NCBI GenBank assembly: GCA_964455155.1
Contig: CAYVYH010000001.1
Span: 1-60,352 of the forward strand
Length of the DNA: 60,352 nt
From: UBA8403 sp964455155
GTDB taxonomy: Bacteria > Bacteroidota > Bacteroidia > Cytophagales > Amoebophilaceae
Direction of reading: 5' to 3'
A program made the translations under genes and the position numbers. Under the pieces are notes generated by a model. It ran no database searches, had not been told where the DNA came from, and saw only the letters and a list, made by a program, of their open reading frames with translations. Of the stretch, positions 1 through 8,065 are shown in pieces; positions within the stretch are counted from its first letter, which is position 1, and every line of letters begins with the position of its first letter.

Positions 1-459
1 TTAGACCTGCTTGGGGAGCTTGTCCAGCATCCCAAAGGCGGAGGTTGCTCCACCAAGTATCAGCCTAACTATACTTATAGCACTGTCCAAAACGAATGCG
101 GTAGTCAATCGCCTAAAGCGTCTTATTGGGTGTTGATGACGCGGGACGTGATTGAAGATAGCAGAAACAGAGATTATGTATACCAGCAGGCCTTAGTTGC
201 TCAGCATGCGACCCGCACGGAACTTCCGTATGAGTTACCTGGCGTACTAGAAGTAGCGACTGTTATCTTGTCGCACTACGTGCGTAGTGGAGAGCATCTG
301 TATGCACCAAAGACTTACACGCGGTGCCAAGAGCTGGTAATGTGGTCTGGTGCTGGTTCTGCTGCTACGATTGGAGATTTTTCCTCTGAGGGACTAAGTG
401 TCAGCCGCAGCGGCGATGACTGCGACAGCCACGGTGTGTCGTGTCTGCGGAAGTTTTAG
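1..459 (+). CDS. C-terminal part of a large protein with an amoeba-symbiont-type tail (partial at 5' end)
   Basis: The reading frame is open from the first base of the window and ends with TAG at 457-459, so about 152 residues of the C-terminus are present and the start lies upstream. Readable conserved-looking blocks are SYWVLMTRDVIEDSRN, LPYELPGVLEVATVILSHYV, YTRCQE and the ending GVSCLRKF. From memory this tail closes many large F-box, LRR or repeat proteins of Parachlamydia-like amoeba symbionts. I do not know a biochemical role for it. Relative to the pattern I remember, the stretch between YTRCQE and the final FSSEGL block is short, so it may carry a small deletion. Decayed DNA follows it. 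It could be an intact gene end or a relic whose 5' part is also lost. Confidence 0.55.
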   Translation, partial: LDLLGELVQHPKGGGCSTKYQPNYTYSTVQNECGSQSPKASYWVLMTRDVIEDSRNRDYVYQQALVAQHATRTELPYELPGVLEVATVILSHYVRSGEHLYAPKTYTRCQELVMWSGAGSAATIGDFSSEGLSVSRSGDDCDSHGVSCLRKF

Positions 460-825
460 CCACTTGGCCCTTTTAGCCTCCGTCGCTTGGCGTTTGATTT
501 CGCTCGGGGCGTCCTACGCTCAGTCTATGGGGGACTTGTGCGGTGGGGCCAGTACCCACGCATGCCTTCCAAGGAGTGAAGCCTGGGGTCAATCGAGGAG
601 CATGTTGGGTCAAAAGGGAAGGTGAACTCGAAGATGGCTACAAGCGTCATTACCTGATAGCGGCAGACACAGGTTCGGTCTTAGTAGTATAACACTACCC
701 GCTGCCAACGCCTATGGGCACTTAGCTCCCACAATGGGGAGTCGGTAATCGAGTTGAACACTTCAAAATGATTTCCAAGAAGTGCTACGGAGGTGGTGCG
801 CTTTTTACGCAAAGGCTTCATCAAA
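460..825. pseudogene. Decayed spacer with a possible IS5-like transposase relic
   Basis: No intact gene is visible. On the plus strand around 600-720 one frame reads EDGYKRHYLIAADTGSV, and the next frame continues with TLPAANAYGHLAPTMGS. This resembles the DDE-transposase pattern GxKxH...D...G...TPAN of IS5-type elements, broken by a frameshift and stops. The match is short and made by eye. Terminal inverted repeats were not found. A 60-codon minus-strand frame at 681-863 overlaps the 3' end of the next gene and is probably chance. Confidence 0.3.
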
Positions 826-2145
826 TCATTTGGAGCGATTTCTAAATTCACTAGCCAAGTCAATTGACTTCATTTTGGGACCTCCAATCCAAGATGCTTG
901 ATTGCTCACATTGCCCCGGCTTTTTATGAAAACGTCGCCAGATCCGAGTAAAATCGCATCAATCAAGACATCGCGTCCCTTAATATAACTACTTTGATCT
1001 GGCATGCCACAATGAATGCTCTTGTCGATTAATTCATTATAAACTCTGCTCTCTGGGCTGTCATCTACAACACCCCGTGTACATTTTGAAGAGTCGAGCG
1101 CCAATCCTGATGTACTGACATCGGAACGTATGGAATCCGTGTAAACTGCGTTTACACCCGCATTTTTCATGTACTCCACAAATGGCTGCTCATCGGTTGC
1201 AATAAATGTAACAATGTCTTCAAGAGAACGTCCACTTGCTTCAATGAGGTCTTTGACTAGAGCTAAGCAAAATTCATAAGGCGGATGCTCAGGGTAGTCT
1301 TCACTGTCATACTTATGGCTGTATTTATCTGTGCCTCGATAATGTAGAGTGATCACGTACTTGTTGGCGAAATCGTGCTTACGTTTGAAGTCGTTAACCA
1401 TTTCCTGTATGTGCGGTCTCAATTTGAAATATTGATTCCAGATACGGTGAAACTCTTGACTACGATGACTTGGATTGCTATTCAAAGAAGTGTCTAAAGA
1501 GGCCGCGTTGAAAATCTTGATAGAACCACCCCTCTTGTGTGGTGTTGTATGCTCAAGAGTGGATTTTTTAAACTCAGCTGGGGTGATCGATTTTACGTAT
1601 GGGTTCCTGCTAATCCATCTTTTTTTCCAGTAACTCAAAGGTTGATTCGTTTGGTTGATCGGTTCGAAGTAATAGCTCAACCAATCATACTTGTTGTAGT
1701 AAGGATTTTCAGCTATAAAATGTGAACGATCCTCTTTATATAAGCCAGAATCTAGGCAAACTACTAGTTTGTGGCGCCCAGATTGTTCGCAAGCATACAA
1801 TGCATGGTTGATGGTGTAAATGACATAATGAAAGCCAGCTTGGGGGTTAAAATTCTTTAGAACAACTGTTGGCGATCCAGAAGAATAGCTGTGGCTATAT
1901 GCCATCAAGGCGGCTATAATGGTACTGAGTATTCCTAAAGCCGCGAACAGTACAATTTTCCTACGTACAGTACTCACCTTTTCATCTACAATGACAGCAC
2001 CCGGCCGGTGGGCCAAGTTACCGAAGATTACGGCCGGATAATCGTGTGGGGGAGGGAGGCTCCTAGACTGCCTTTCGTTCTTCTTGCTATAAGTTAGGCA
2101 AAAAAGTGAATCATGCGATAAAGTCTGTGATTTGTTGCTAAGCAC
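826..2145 (-). CDS. Membrane-anchored fucosyltransferase-like protein (GT23/NodZ-like)
   Basis: A putative glycosyltransferase, 439 residues from a GTG at 2145. Near residues 63-85 is one strong hydrophobic segment (KIVLFAALGILSTIIAALMA), so the enzyme is probably anchored with its catalytic part outside the cytoplasm. The C-terminal half has the O-fucosyltransferase signature order: HYRGTDKY (the family's HxRxTD motif), FIATDE, then DVLIDAILLGSGDVFIKSRGNVS. These are shared by NodZ and FUT8-type alpha-1,6-fucosyltransferases. It starts six bases after the ribF stop, so it is probably the last gene of the ftsX-truB-ribF run. A later GTG just before the hydrophobic segment is an alternative start, because the first 55 residues look unstructured. 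Acceptor and donor are unknown. A role in surface glycan or host-directed modification is inference. Confidence 0.65.
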   Translation of the reverse strand: MLSNKSQTLSHDSLFCLTYSKKNERQSRSLPPPHDYPAVIFGNLAHRPGAVIVDEKVSTVRRKIVLFAALGILSTIIAALMAYSHSYSSGSPTVVLKNFNPQAGFHYVIYTINHALYACEQSGRHKLVVCLDSGLYKEDRSHFIAENPYYNKYDWLSYYFEPINQTNQPLSYWKKRWISRNPYVKSITPAEFKKSTLEHTTPHKRGGSIKIFNAASLDTSLNSNPSHRSQEFHRIWNQYFKLRPHIQEMVNDFKRKHDFANKYVITLHYRGTDKYSHKYDSEDYPEHPPYEFCLALVKDLIEASGRSLEDIVTFIATDEQPFVEYMKNAGVNAVYTDSIRSDVSTSGLALDSSKCTRGVVDDSPESRVYNELIDKSIHCGMPDQSSYIKGRDVLIDAILLGSGDVFIKSRGNVSNQASWIGGPKMKSIDLASEFRNRSK

Positions 2146-2151
2146 CTCATG

Positions 2152-2985
2152 TTAGCAAAGGTTTTTCTTAAATCTAATGCACAACTGAGGGGTATGTGAC
2201 GTTGTACTTAAAAAACTTGGCATACGCAATTCCATGGTAGCGACTCCCTTATTCCGGCTTATGCGCAAACGGCCTTCTTCAACCGAATTTTGATGAACCA
2301 CCTGGACAATATAGTAGCCATCTGCAGGAATGAGTTTGTGGGAGTTGGTTGCAACCAAGCGCATATGAAGTTGCCGTTTATTATCCGGAGTTGCGCAAAT
2401 CAGTGCGCAACTGATTTCATAAGGATATCCCAGATAAGCATGCGCCTTTTCCACATCGCCTCCCAGCAAAAGCTGTCTGATTTTGGTAGCACTGATGGTG
2501 ACTGTATCTATGGTTTGCGGAGATATTTCTTCGACAGCGAAATCATGATGCTGTCCTTCTTCTCGTAGCAAAGCAAGATCGCCTGCTCTACCTTTACCAA
2601 AATGATGATCGTAGCCGATTACCAGCTTTTTTACACCCACTTGTGCTACTAGTACTTGTTGAATAAAATTTTTAGCACTGAGTTGCGAGAAGGCTTTTGT
2701 AAACCGTATGCTTATGCAATGGTCAATACCCAACTTTTTCAATAGGCTTATCTTTTCTTCGGAAGTAGTTAGGAGGCGGATAGGCGCTGGGGCGAGCGGG
2801 GCAAGTACCAGATTTGGATGGGGCCAGAAAGTAATCACAACTGCCTCGCCACCTACTTCTTTCGCCTGGGCACATAGCCGCCGAAGCAATTGCTGGTGGC
2901 CCCAATGTACCCCATCAAAAGTACCCATGGAAACTACGGCATTGCTAAGTTTTTGAAATACTTCGATGCTTTCGTACACCCTCAT
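2152..2985 (-). CDS. ribF: RibF: FAD synthetase with a degenerate riboflavin-kinase domain
   Basis: RibF normally phosphorylates riboflavin to FMN with its C-terminal domain and adenylylates FMN to FAD with its N-terminal domain. The FAD-synthetase half looks intact: GTFDGVHWGH at residues 21-30, GYDHHFG near 124-130 and ISATKIR at 164-170. From about residue 187 the kinase half is hard to recognise. The family's GRxxGxPTAN nucleotide loop is replaced by a stretch reading ATPDNKRQLHMRLVATNSH, while the following LIPADGYY still aligns with the family's LxPADGVYA. The GxPT and EVH positions are also gone, and the protein is 277 residues against about 310. It overlaps the truB stop by four bases (ATGA), so the two are translationally coupled. 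Likely a monofunctional FMN adenylyltransferase dependent on outside FMN. Confidence 0.88.
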   Translation of the reverse strand: MRVYESIEVFQKLSNAVVSMGTFDGVHWGHQQLLRRLCAQAKEVGGEAVVITFWPHPNLVLAPLAPAPIRLLTTSEEKISLLKKLGIDHCISIRFTKAFSQLSAKNFIQQVLVAQVGVKKLVIGYDHHFGKGRAGDLALLREEGQHHDFAVEEISPQTIDTVTISATKIRQLLLGGDVEKAHAYLGYPYEISCALICATPDNKRQLHMRLVATNSHKLIPADGYYIVQVVHQNSVEEGRLRISRNKGVATMELRMPSFLSTTSHTPQLCIRFKKNLC

Positions 2986-3704
2986 GATGACTTATGTGCT
3001 TCTTGCTGAAGTCGATGCCCTGACCAGTCTTTCATATCGTAGGCATCTTCAAGTCCAAAGGGCCCGATACGTGTTCTACATAAGGATTTTAGGTAAGCAC
3101 CTACACCAAGCTGTAGTCCGAAATCGCGTACGAGTCCTCGAATGTATGTGCCTTTCCCACAAGTCACTTCAAACTTGATGCTGGGGATCTCAATTGAGGT
3201 AATCACAAAGGAACGAATAAAAACTTGTCTAGGAGCTAGGACGATTGGTTGACCCTGCCGTGCTTTTTTGTAGGCTCTTACCCCACGGGTTTTAATGGCC
3301 GAATATACAGGAGGAATTTGGCTGGTATAGCCCAAAAAAGTAGGTGCCAACTCTCTGATTTCCGATTCTGTAAGGTCTGCATAAGATGTTTCGCTATCAA
3401 AGTCTGTCTCTAGGTCTATGGAAGGCGTTGTCCTCCCAAGGACCATTTCTCCAGTATATACCTTTTCCAAGCCCTGGTAATAACTGATGTCTTTTGTCTT
3501 TTTACCCGTACAAACGAGCAATACTCCCGTAGCCAAAGGGTCTAGTGTGCCTGCGTGTCCTATCTTCTTGACAGCCAAAAGTGAACGTAACTTCTTGATG
3601 ATATCGAAGGAAGTCCAAAGAGGGGGTTTGTTAAATGTTAAAACAGCACCTTCCTCAATATGATGATGCTCATAAGGGAGTGGGTAGGGATGTAGGATAG
3701 CCAT
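2982..3704 (-). CDS. truB: tRNA pseudouridine(55) synthase TruB
   Basis: TruB makes pseudouridine 55 in the T-loop of tRNAs. The catalytic aspartate is in HAGTLDPLATGVL, followed by YTGEMVLGRTTPSIDLETD, IPPVYSAIKTRGVRAYKKAR and the GKGTYIRGLVRDFG block, in family order. I chose the ATG at 3704 (240 residues, MAILHPYPLPYE), which gives the usual Bacteroidetes length. The frame stays open upstream to 3872, but those 56 extra codons match nothing in TruB. In related genomes a DUF3098 gene and uppP sit between ftsX and truB; here only about 200 bases separate them. The stop overlaps the ribF start. Confidence 0.93.
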   Translation of the reverse strand: MAILHPYPLPYEHHHIEEGAVLTFNKPPLWTSFDIIKKLRSLLAVKKIGHAGTLDPLATGVLLVCTGKKTKDISYYQGLEKVYTGEMVLGRTTPSIDLETDFDSETSYADLTESEIRELAPTFLGYTSQIPPVYSAIKTRGVRAYKKARQGQPIVLAPRQVFIRSFVITSIEIPSIKFEVTCGKGTYIRGLVRDFGLQLGVGAYLKSLCRTRIGPFGLEDAYDMKDWSGHRLQQEAHKSS

Positions 3705-3902
3705 AAGACACTGAATAAAATTGGTCAGAAGTACTTGCTTTTGCACATGATTTTGAAGGAAGTTAGTAATCGTGTGAGGCACTACCACTGTTTGCTTTGA
3801 TACAAAGAAAGTGAAGTCTGATTCAACACCGAGATCCCTTGCAGTGAAGTAACTAGTAGGGGATTTTCCCAAAAGGGGAGCAGGCTATCACGGCGGTTCA
3901 AA

Positions 3903-4808
3903 CTAGTATAAATCGTCCAATGACATATTCAAATACTTACTAATCGCCCGGTAAGTGCTCATAAAACTGATGAGCACACCCAGTGCAAGGATAAAGCCCA
4001 GTAGCATAAAAACCTGGAGAGGCTCTTGTAGTTTAACAAGTGACTCTATTTGCTTATTAGCAATGCACAATAACAAGACCAGCAAAGTGTCAGCGATTGT
4101 GCCGGCCATTAAGCCAGTAAGGAGTGCTCTTGTGAGGAAAGGTCTTCTAATAAAAGCAGCAGTAGCGCCTACAAGCTGCATACTTCTAACTAAAAAACGT
4201 TGGGAATAGACAGCCAACCTGATAGTACTGTTGATCAGTACGCTGACCACCACCAGTAGGATGGTAGAAAAAACGACTAGTACAATGCCCAACTTGGCTA
4301 TATTTTCGTTGATAGAAGTTACTAGACTTTCCACATAATCTACCTCAAAAACGCCACTCATGGCTTCTAATTCGCGTTTGATCGCTTGGAGCTTTTTCTT
4401 ACTCTGATGGCTAGGGGCAATACTGACTATATAAGTATCTCTCAAGGGATTTTCATCTAACACTTGCAAAAAGTCTTCCCCAGTTGCTTTGATAAACTCT
4501 TGCGCAGCGTCTTCTTTAGCAAGGAATTTGAGTTGGGCATGGCCATCCTTCTTTAAGACAAAATCTTTTTTGCTTAGCAGCTGACTGATTCGTACACTTT
4601 CTTCCTCTGGGATATTTTTGTGTAGATAAACCTGAATCTTCACATGCTCTTTGATCATGTCTGTGAGTTTGGCCGCATGCAACATCAGAAAACCAAACAG
4701 CCCTACGACCAACAAAGCTAGTATGGTGCTAAAGACCACACTGATGATAGGATAACTGCCTAGCTCGCTTTTTCCTTTGCGTTGGTAACGCCTCATGATC
4801 GGTTTCAA
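3903..4808 (-). CDS. ftsX: Cell-division ABC transporter permease FtsX
   Basis: FtsX is the membrane half of FtsEX, which controls peptidoglycan hydrolases at the division septum. The layout is typical: a cytoplasmic N-terminus with KGKSELGSYPIISVVFS, transmembrane segment 1 (about residues 20-45), a periplasmic extracellular loop to about 165, then three membrane segments. The FtsX/MacB-type region contains RLAVYSQRFLVRSMQLVGAT. Length (301) is normal. The ATG at 4808 is used; an ATG five codons later (MRRYQRKGK) is equally possible. ftsE is not in the window. It heads the minus-strand run with truB and ribF, as in other Bacteroidetes. Confidence 0.9.
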   Translation of the reverse strand: MKPIMRRYQRKGKSELGSYPIISVVFSTILALLVVGLFGFLMLHAAKLTDMIKEHVKIQVYLHKNIPEEESVRISQLLSKKDFVLKKDGHAQLKFLAKEDAAQEFIKATGEDFLQVLDENPLRDTYIVSIAPSHQSKKKLQAIKRELEAMSGVFEVDYVESLVTSINENIAKLGIVLVVFSTILLVVVSVLINSTIRLAVYSQRFLVRSMQLVGATAAFIRRPFLTRALLTGLMAGTIADTLLVLLLCIANKQIESLVKLQEPLQVFMLLGFILALGVLISFMSTYRAISKYLNMSLDDLY

Positions 4809-4846
4809 TTTACGAGTGCCTCGTCCTGCTTGCAGTGACTGATTGC

Positions 4847-6787
4847 TTAATCAAAAAATGACCAGCTTATACCGATGTCGAATGCTTTCTTTTGCCCAGG
4901 ATAAAATGGTGTCACAAAATAGCCTCGAGGGTTTGCTGGGAGCCAGGATTCGTTACAGTGGCTGAACTTAAGGAAAGCGATGAAATTCTGGATCCTGAAG
5001 TCAAGAAAAAGGTCGATGATGGGATAACTGTATACGGTGAACGTATCTTGATGATAAAATTGCTGTGTGACCGGGTCATAACCATCTGCCTTGTACGAAG
5101 ACTTCCAGTGTACGTCTACGCCTGCCTCAAAGGTGCCGTTGCCTGCGGTAGTTGTGTTGGTGTAATACAGTTTGGAGTTGATCAGGAAATCAGGAACGCT
5201 GAAAATCTCAGTGCTATTTCCTAATGTTCTAGCAGCAGTAAGTTCGCTACACCAGCGTACGTGCGCCCCAAAGGCCAATTCTAGGTCGGCACCCAGCGTT
5301 ATCATGTTGACATCCTTTTTGATTTGTCTGGGCTCAGCAATTGTTATAACCTTCCGATTGGAAGCACGGTTGGAGCTCTGAACTTTGTATTCAAAGAAGA
5401 TAGGGCTATTGATTCTCGTTAAACTTACGCTTGGTTTTAATTGTACATGATCATTTGCTAGCCGCAAACCACCGCTGATCTGTGTGGCTGTGGGGGGAGA
5501 GAATACGTTGCTCCAGTTGCGATGATAGCCGTGATATCGCTGTGCCAAGAAAGAAGGCTCGTGTTTGATGTGCTCACACGATAGGTCAAACTTAGCTCCC
5601 TTATAAGCCGCACGAGCTTTGTGGCCTCCTTGTAGCAAGTATTCTGCGCACAGATGTAGCGAAGATGGACTGCCTTTCAGGTCATACCTGGTGTATAAGC
5701 CTGCGTAGTGTTCCTGTAGGTCTTTGTTATCTGCCTCTTTTGATGGTCTGCATTCAATTTTTTTGTGACGATAATAACCACTGTAAAACCAACCTCGCCA
5801 TTCTCCTTTTACTCCCAGCGTATTTTGGACGTTCCACACGGCCGTTGTCGACTCAATGTGACCATCTGACGCCTCACCCCCCAGGAATATGGCAGCTTCT
5901 TGAGGTAGTGGGTCTACTTCAAACTGGTATGTCTCTTTCCGAATTTCTAACTCGTGGTACGACCAAAGTCGTTCGGACAACGCTAACTGATGGTACAAAT
6001 GGAAGCGTTTTCTGGCGTCACTGCTTTCTAGCTTATCCTTCAGGTTGATAGGGATCAGTTGGTTAACCATGCTGTGATACCAGAGCTCATACTCAGCGTT
6101 TTTTTTTCTACGTGTGCGGTATTTTCGAGTGTAAATCCCCCCAGTCTCTCGTACACGGTGTTTCGCAGTCAAGAAATGCGCCAATAACTGATACTGTTCG
6201 TTTGGGGTCTTGTAGTGCGTGAAAAAATCCATTCCATAAGAGATGACATGCTTATCTCCGCGTCTGCTGGGTAACCACTCCTTATCCGTCATCATGTTTC
6301 GGAAGTTGGCTCCTATGTTCCAGTTGGGCGTTACGTTGCGACTGTGGCATATATCAGCATAGAAACTTCCAAAACGAGCCAGCATGACATACATCTTAGA
6401 GTAGGGCGATTTAGTATCGTAGTACCTAAACTGACAAGGACTCCTAAAGTAAGTGTCATAAGCATGAAAGCCTGATGTAAATCCTATGTCGTCAGGCATG
6501 ACATAAAAAATGGGCTTGGTGGCTGTCCCATTGTTTCCCAAGTTTTGGAGCTTGTTACCATACCGTTGCACAAAGGTAAAGCGATGTATATCACTGATGC
6601 TCGCGTCTTCCGCTACGGCTTTGTACCCTCCCTGGTTATATTGGATATTTTCTTGCGTTGTGAATAGGGTGGTGGTAGCATTGTATACGCCTTGTGGTTG
6701 GTCGTCAAGATACTTGCTCTCCTGCGCCTGCGCGGGAGCCACGCTCATCGCAAGGATAACCCACCATATGTGTTTACGGAACTTCAC
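4847..6787 (-). CDS. Putative outer-membrane porin (PF14121/DUF4289-like beta-barrel)
   Basis: A predicted outer-membrane barrel of 646 residues. The N-terminus (KFRKHIWWVILAMSVAPAQAQ) is a typical signal peptide with cleavage after AQA. The body alternates polar and aromatic residues in barrel style (HLYHQLALSERLWSYHELEIRKETY is split here: HLYHQLALSERLWSY, then HELEIRKETY). The C-terminus ends in an aromatic strand, FDIGISWSFFD. The overall plan, including DDIGFTSGFHAYDTY near the N-terminus and HVRWCSELTAARTLGN near the C-terminus, fits the Bacteroidetes 'putative porin' family. The GTG at 6787 is preferred over an upstream start at 6823 because a perfect TAATTTTG promoter element ends three bases before it, which would put the transcript start at or beside the start codon. 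Solutes are unknown. Confidence 0.75.
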   Translation of the reverse strand: MKFRKHIWWVILAMSVAPAQAQESKYLDDQPQGVYNATTTLFTTQENIQYNQGGYKAVAEDASISDIHRFTFVQRYGNKLQNLGNNGTATKPIFYVMPDDIGFTSGFHAYDTYFRSPCQFRYYDTKSPYSKMYVMLARFGSFYADICHSRNVTPNWNIGANFRNMMTDKEWLPSRRGDKHVISYGMDFFTHYKTPNEQYQLLAHFLTAKHRVRETGGIYTRKYRTRRKKNAEYELWYHSMVNQLIPINLKDKLESSDARKRFHLYHQLALSERLWSYHELEIRKETYQFEVDPLPQEAAIFLGGEASDGHIESTTAVWNVQNTLGVKGEWRGWFYSGYYRHKKIECRPSKEADNKDLQEHYAGLYTRYDLKGSPSSLHLCAEYLLQGGHKARAAYKGAKFDLSCEHIKHEPSFLAQRYHGYHRNWSNVFSPPTATQISGGLRLANDHVQLKPSVSLTRINSPIFFEYKVQSSNRASNRKVITIAEPRQIKKDVNMITLGADLELAFGAHVRWCSELTAARTLGNSTEIFSVPDFLINSKLYYTNTTTAGNGTFEAGVDVHWKSSYKADGYDPVTQQFYHQDTFTVYSYPIIDLFLDFRIQNFIAFLKFSHCNESWLPANPRGYFVTPFYPGQKKAFDIGISWSFFD

Positions 6788-6790
6788 GTC

Positions 6791-6798
6791 CAAAATTA
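6791..6798 (-). promoter_or_regulatory. Bacteroidetes -7 element of the porin gene (TAATTTTG)
   Basis: Read on the minus strand this is TAATTTTG, an exact match to the Bacteroidetes TAnnTTTG element. It ends three bases before the GTG at 6787. By the known spacing (element at about -11 to -4) transcription would begin at the G of that GTG, giving a leaderless mRNA. No convincing TTTG was found 19 bases upstream. Confidence 0.5.
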
Positions 6799-6940
6799 GT
6801 GACAAAAATAATGTTTGCCTCATGTAACAGTGATAGCAGATTCTTTACAAATCTGGGAGTTATCTTTAGTGAGACTCTCGGCAGCGAAATTGCTAGCTTC
6901 GTCGGTCGATTTAATGGTGGTCACCCAAACCATCGACAGC

Positions 6941-8038
6941 ATGGTCAAGATACGAGATATTGTAAGTTATGTGGAGCGGATCTTTCCTCCAGCGTATCAG
7001 GAGGATTATGACAATGTAGGCCTGGTGATTGGAGATTCCTCTGTTCCAGTCGAAGGTGTGCTCACTTGTTTGGATATTACAGAGCTAGTACTGTACGAGG
7101 CCAAAGAGAGAAATTGCAATCTCGTCATTGCGCATCATCCGATCATTTTCAGGCCTATCACCAGCTTAAATGGTAAGAACGATACAGAAAGATGTATCAT
7201 ATATGCCATCAGGCAGCAGATAGCCATTTACACGCTTCATACTAATCTCGATAACGTGGCCTGGGGGGGGAATCGAAAAATGGCACAGGCTTTAAGTCTT
7301 AATAACTTGTCTATTTTACTTCCTAAGCCAGGCACTCTGAGCCAACTGACCGCTTTTGTCCCCCATTCAGCTGCCGACCATGTACTTCAGGCCCTCTATG
7401 CAGAAGGCGCAGGTTGTATTAGTGATTATATTCACCATCATGTTGACACATTAGAAGTAGGTTTTAAAGAGCCTGCTGCAATGGTAAGCACGCATCCAGT
7501 AGTAGCCAAAAAGCTCGAAAAAACGGAAGAAAGTAGGGTAGAAGTAGTATTCCCTACACATCTGGAAACGTCTGTACTTCGAGCTTTACAGGCTACTCAT
7601 CCCTGTAAAGAGGCAGTCTATTACGTGCATAAACTAAAGAACACAGATGTTGGGGTAGGTTCTGGCATGGTAGGGGAGCTCCCCCGATCCATGAGTAGCC
7701 AAGCATTCTTGAAGTATCTTAAAGAAAAAATGCAGTTGACTTGTGTGAGGCACACAGCTCCCATAGCGCGTCCTATCAGGCGTGTAGCTGTATGTGGTGG
7801 ATCGGGAAGTTTTCTCGTCTATGCGGCCCTCCTCAAGCAAGCGGATGCGTTGGTAACTTCTGACATGAAGTATCATGATTTTTTCAAGGCCGAGGGCCAG
7901 ATTCTCCTCGTTGATGTAGGTCACTATGAAAGTGAAGTAGGTACGAAAGCGCTGATCCATACACTACTGTCTGAAAAATTTGTTAACATTACGGTCTTTG
8001 AGTGTAGCACTGTAACCAATCCTGTGCACTACCTTTAA
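6941..8038 (+). CDS. Nif3-like dinuclear metal-centre protein (YbgI/DUF34, long form)
   Basis: A Nif3/DUF34 family protein. Visible metal-site blocks are NLVIAHHPIIF, TLHTNLDNV near residues 100-110 and VDVGHYESE near the C-terminus, placed as in the family. The 365-residue length and the central insert (about residues 130-245) match the long Bacteroidetes form, in which a PII-like domain interrupts the metal-binding core. Members are proposed to be metal-dependent hydrolases or metal chaperones, and no firm function is established. The frame is open from 6815, but MVKIRDIVSYVERIFPP at 6941 is the normal family start. The downstream zinc-ribbon gene begins 27 bases after the stop, and the pair is commonly adjacent in this phylum. 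Confidence 0.9.
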   Translation: MVKIRDIVSYVERIFPPAYQEDYDNVGLVIGDSSVPVEGVLTCLDITELVLYEAKERNCNLVIAHHPIIFRPITSLNGKNDTERCIIYAIRQQIAIYTLHTNLDNVAWGGNRKMAQALSLNNLSILLPKPGTLSQLTAFVPHSAADHVLQALYAEGAGCISDYIHHHVDTLEVGFKEPAAMVSTHPVVAKKLEKTEESRVEVVFPTHLETSVLRALQATHPCKEAVYYVHKLKNTDVGVGSGMVGELPRSMSSQAFLKYLKEKMQLTCVRHTAPIARPIRRVAVCGGSGSFLVYAALLKQADALVTSDMKYHDFFKAEGQILLVDVGHYESEVGTKALIHTLLSEKFVNITVFECSTVTNPVHYL

Positions 8039-8065
8039 CGAGACTAACGATTGTCAACCAAGTAC

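Noticed and set aside
2982..3872. Long version of TruB starting at 3872
   Set aside because: The extra 56 residues are not found in the family; the ATG at 3704 gives the normal N-terminus.
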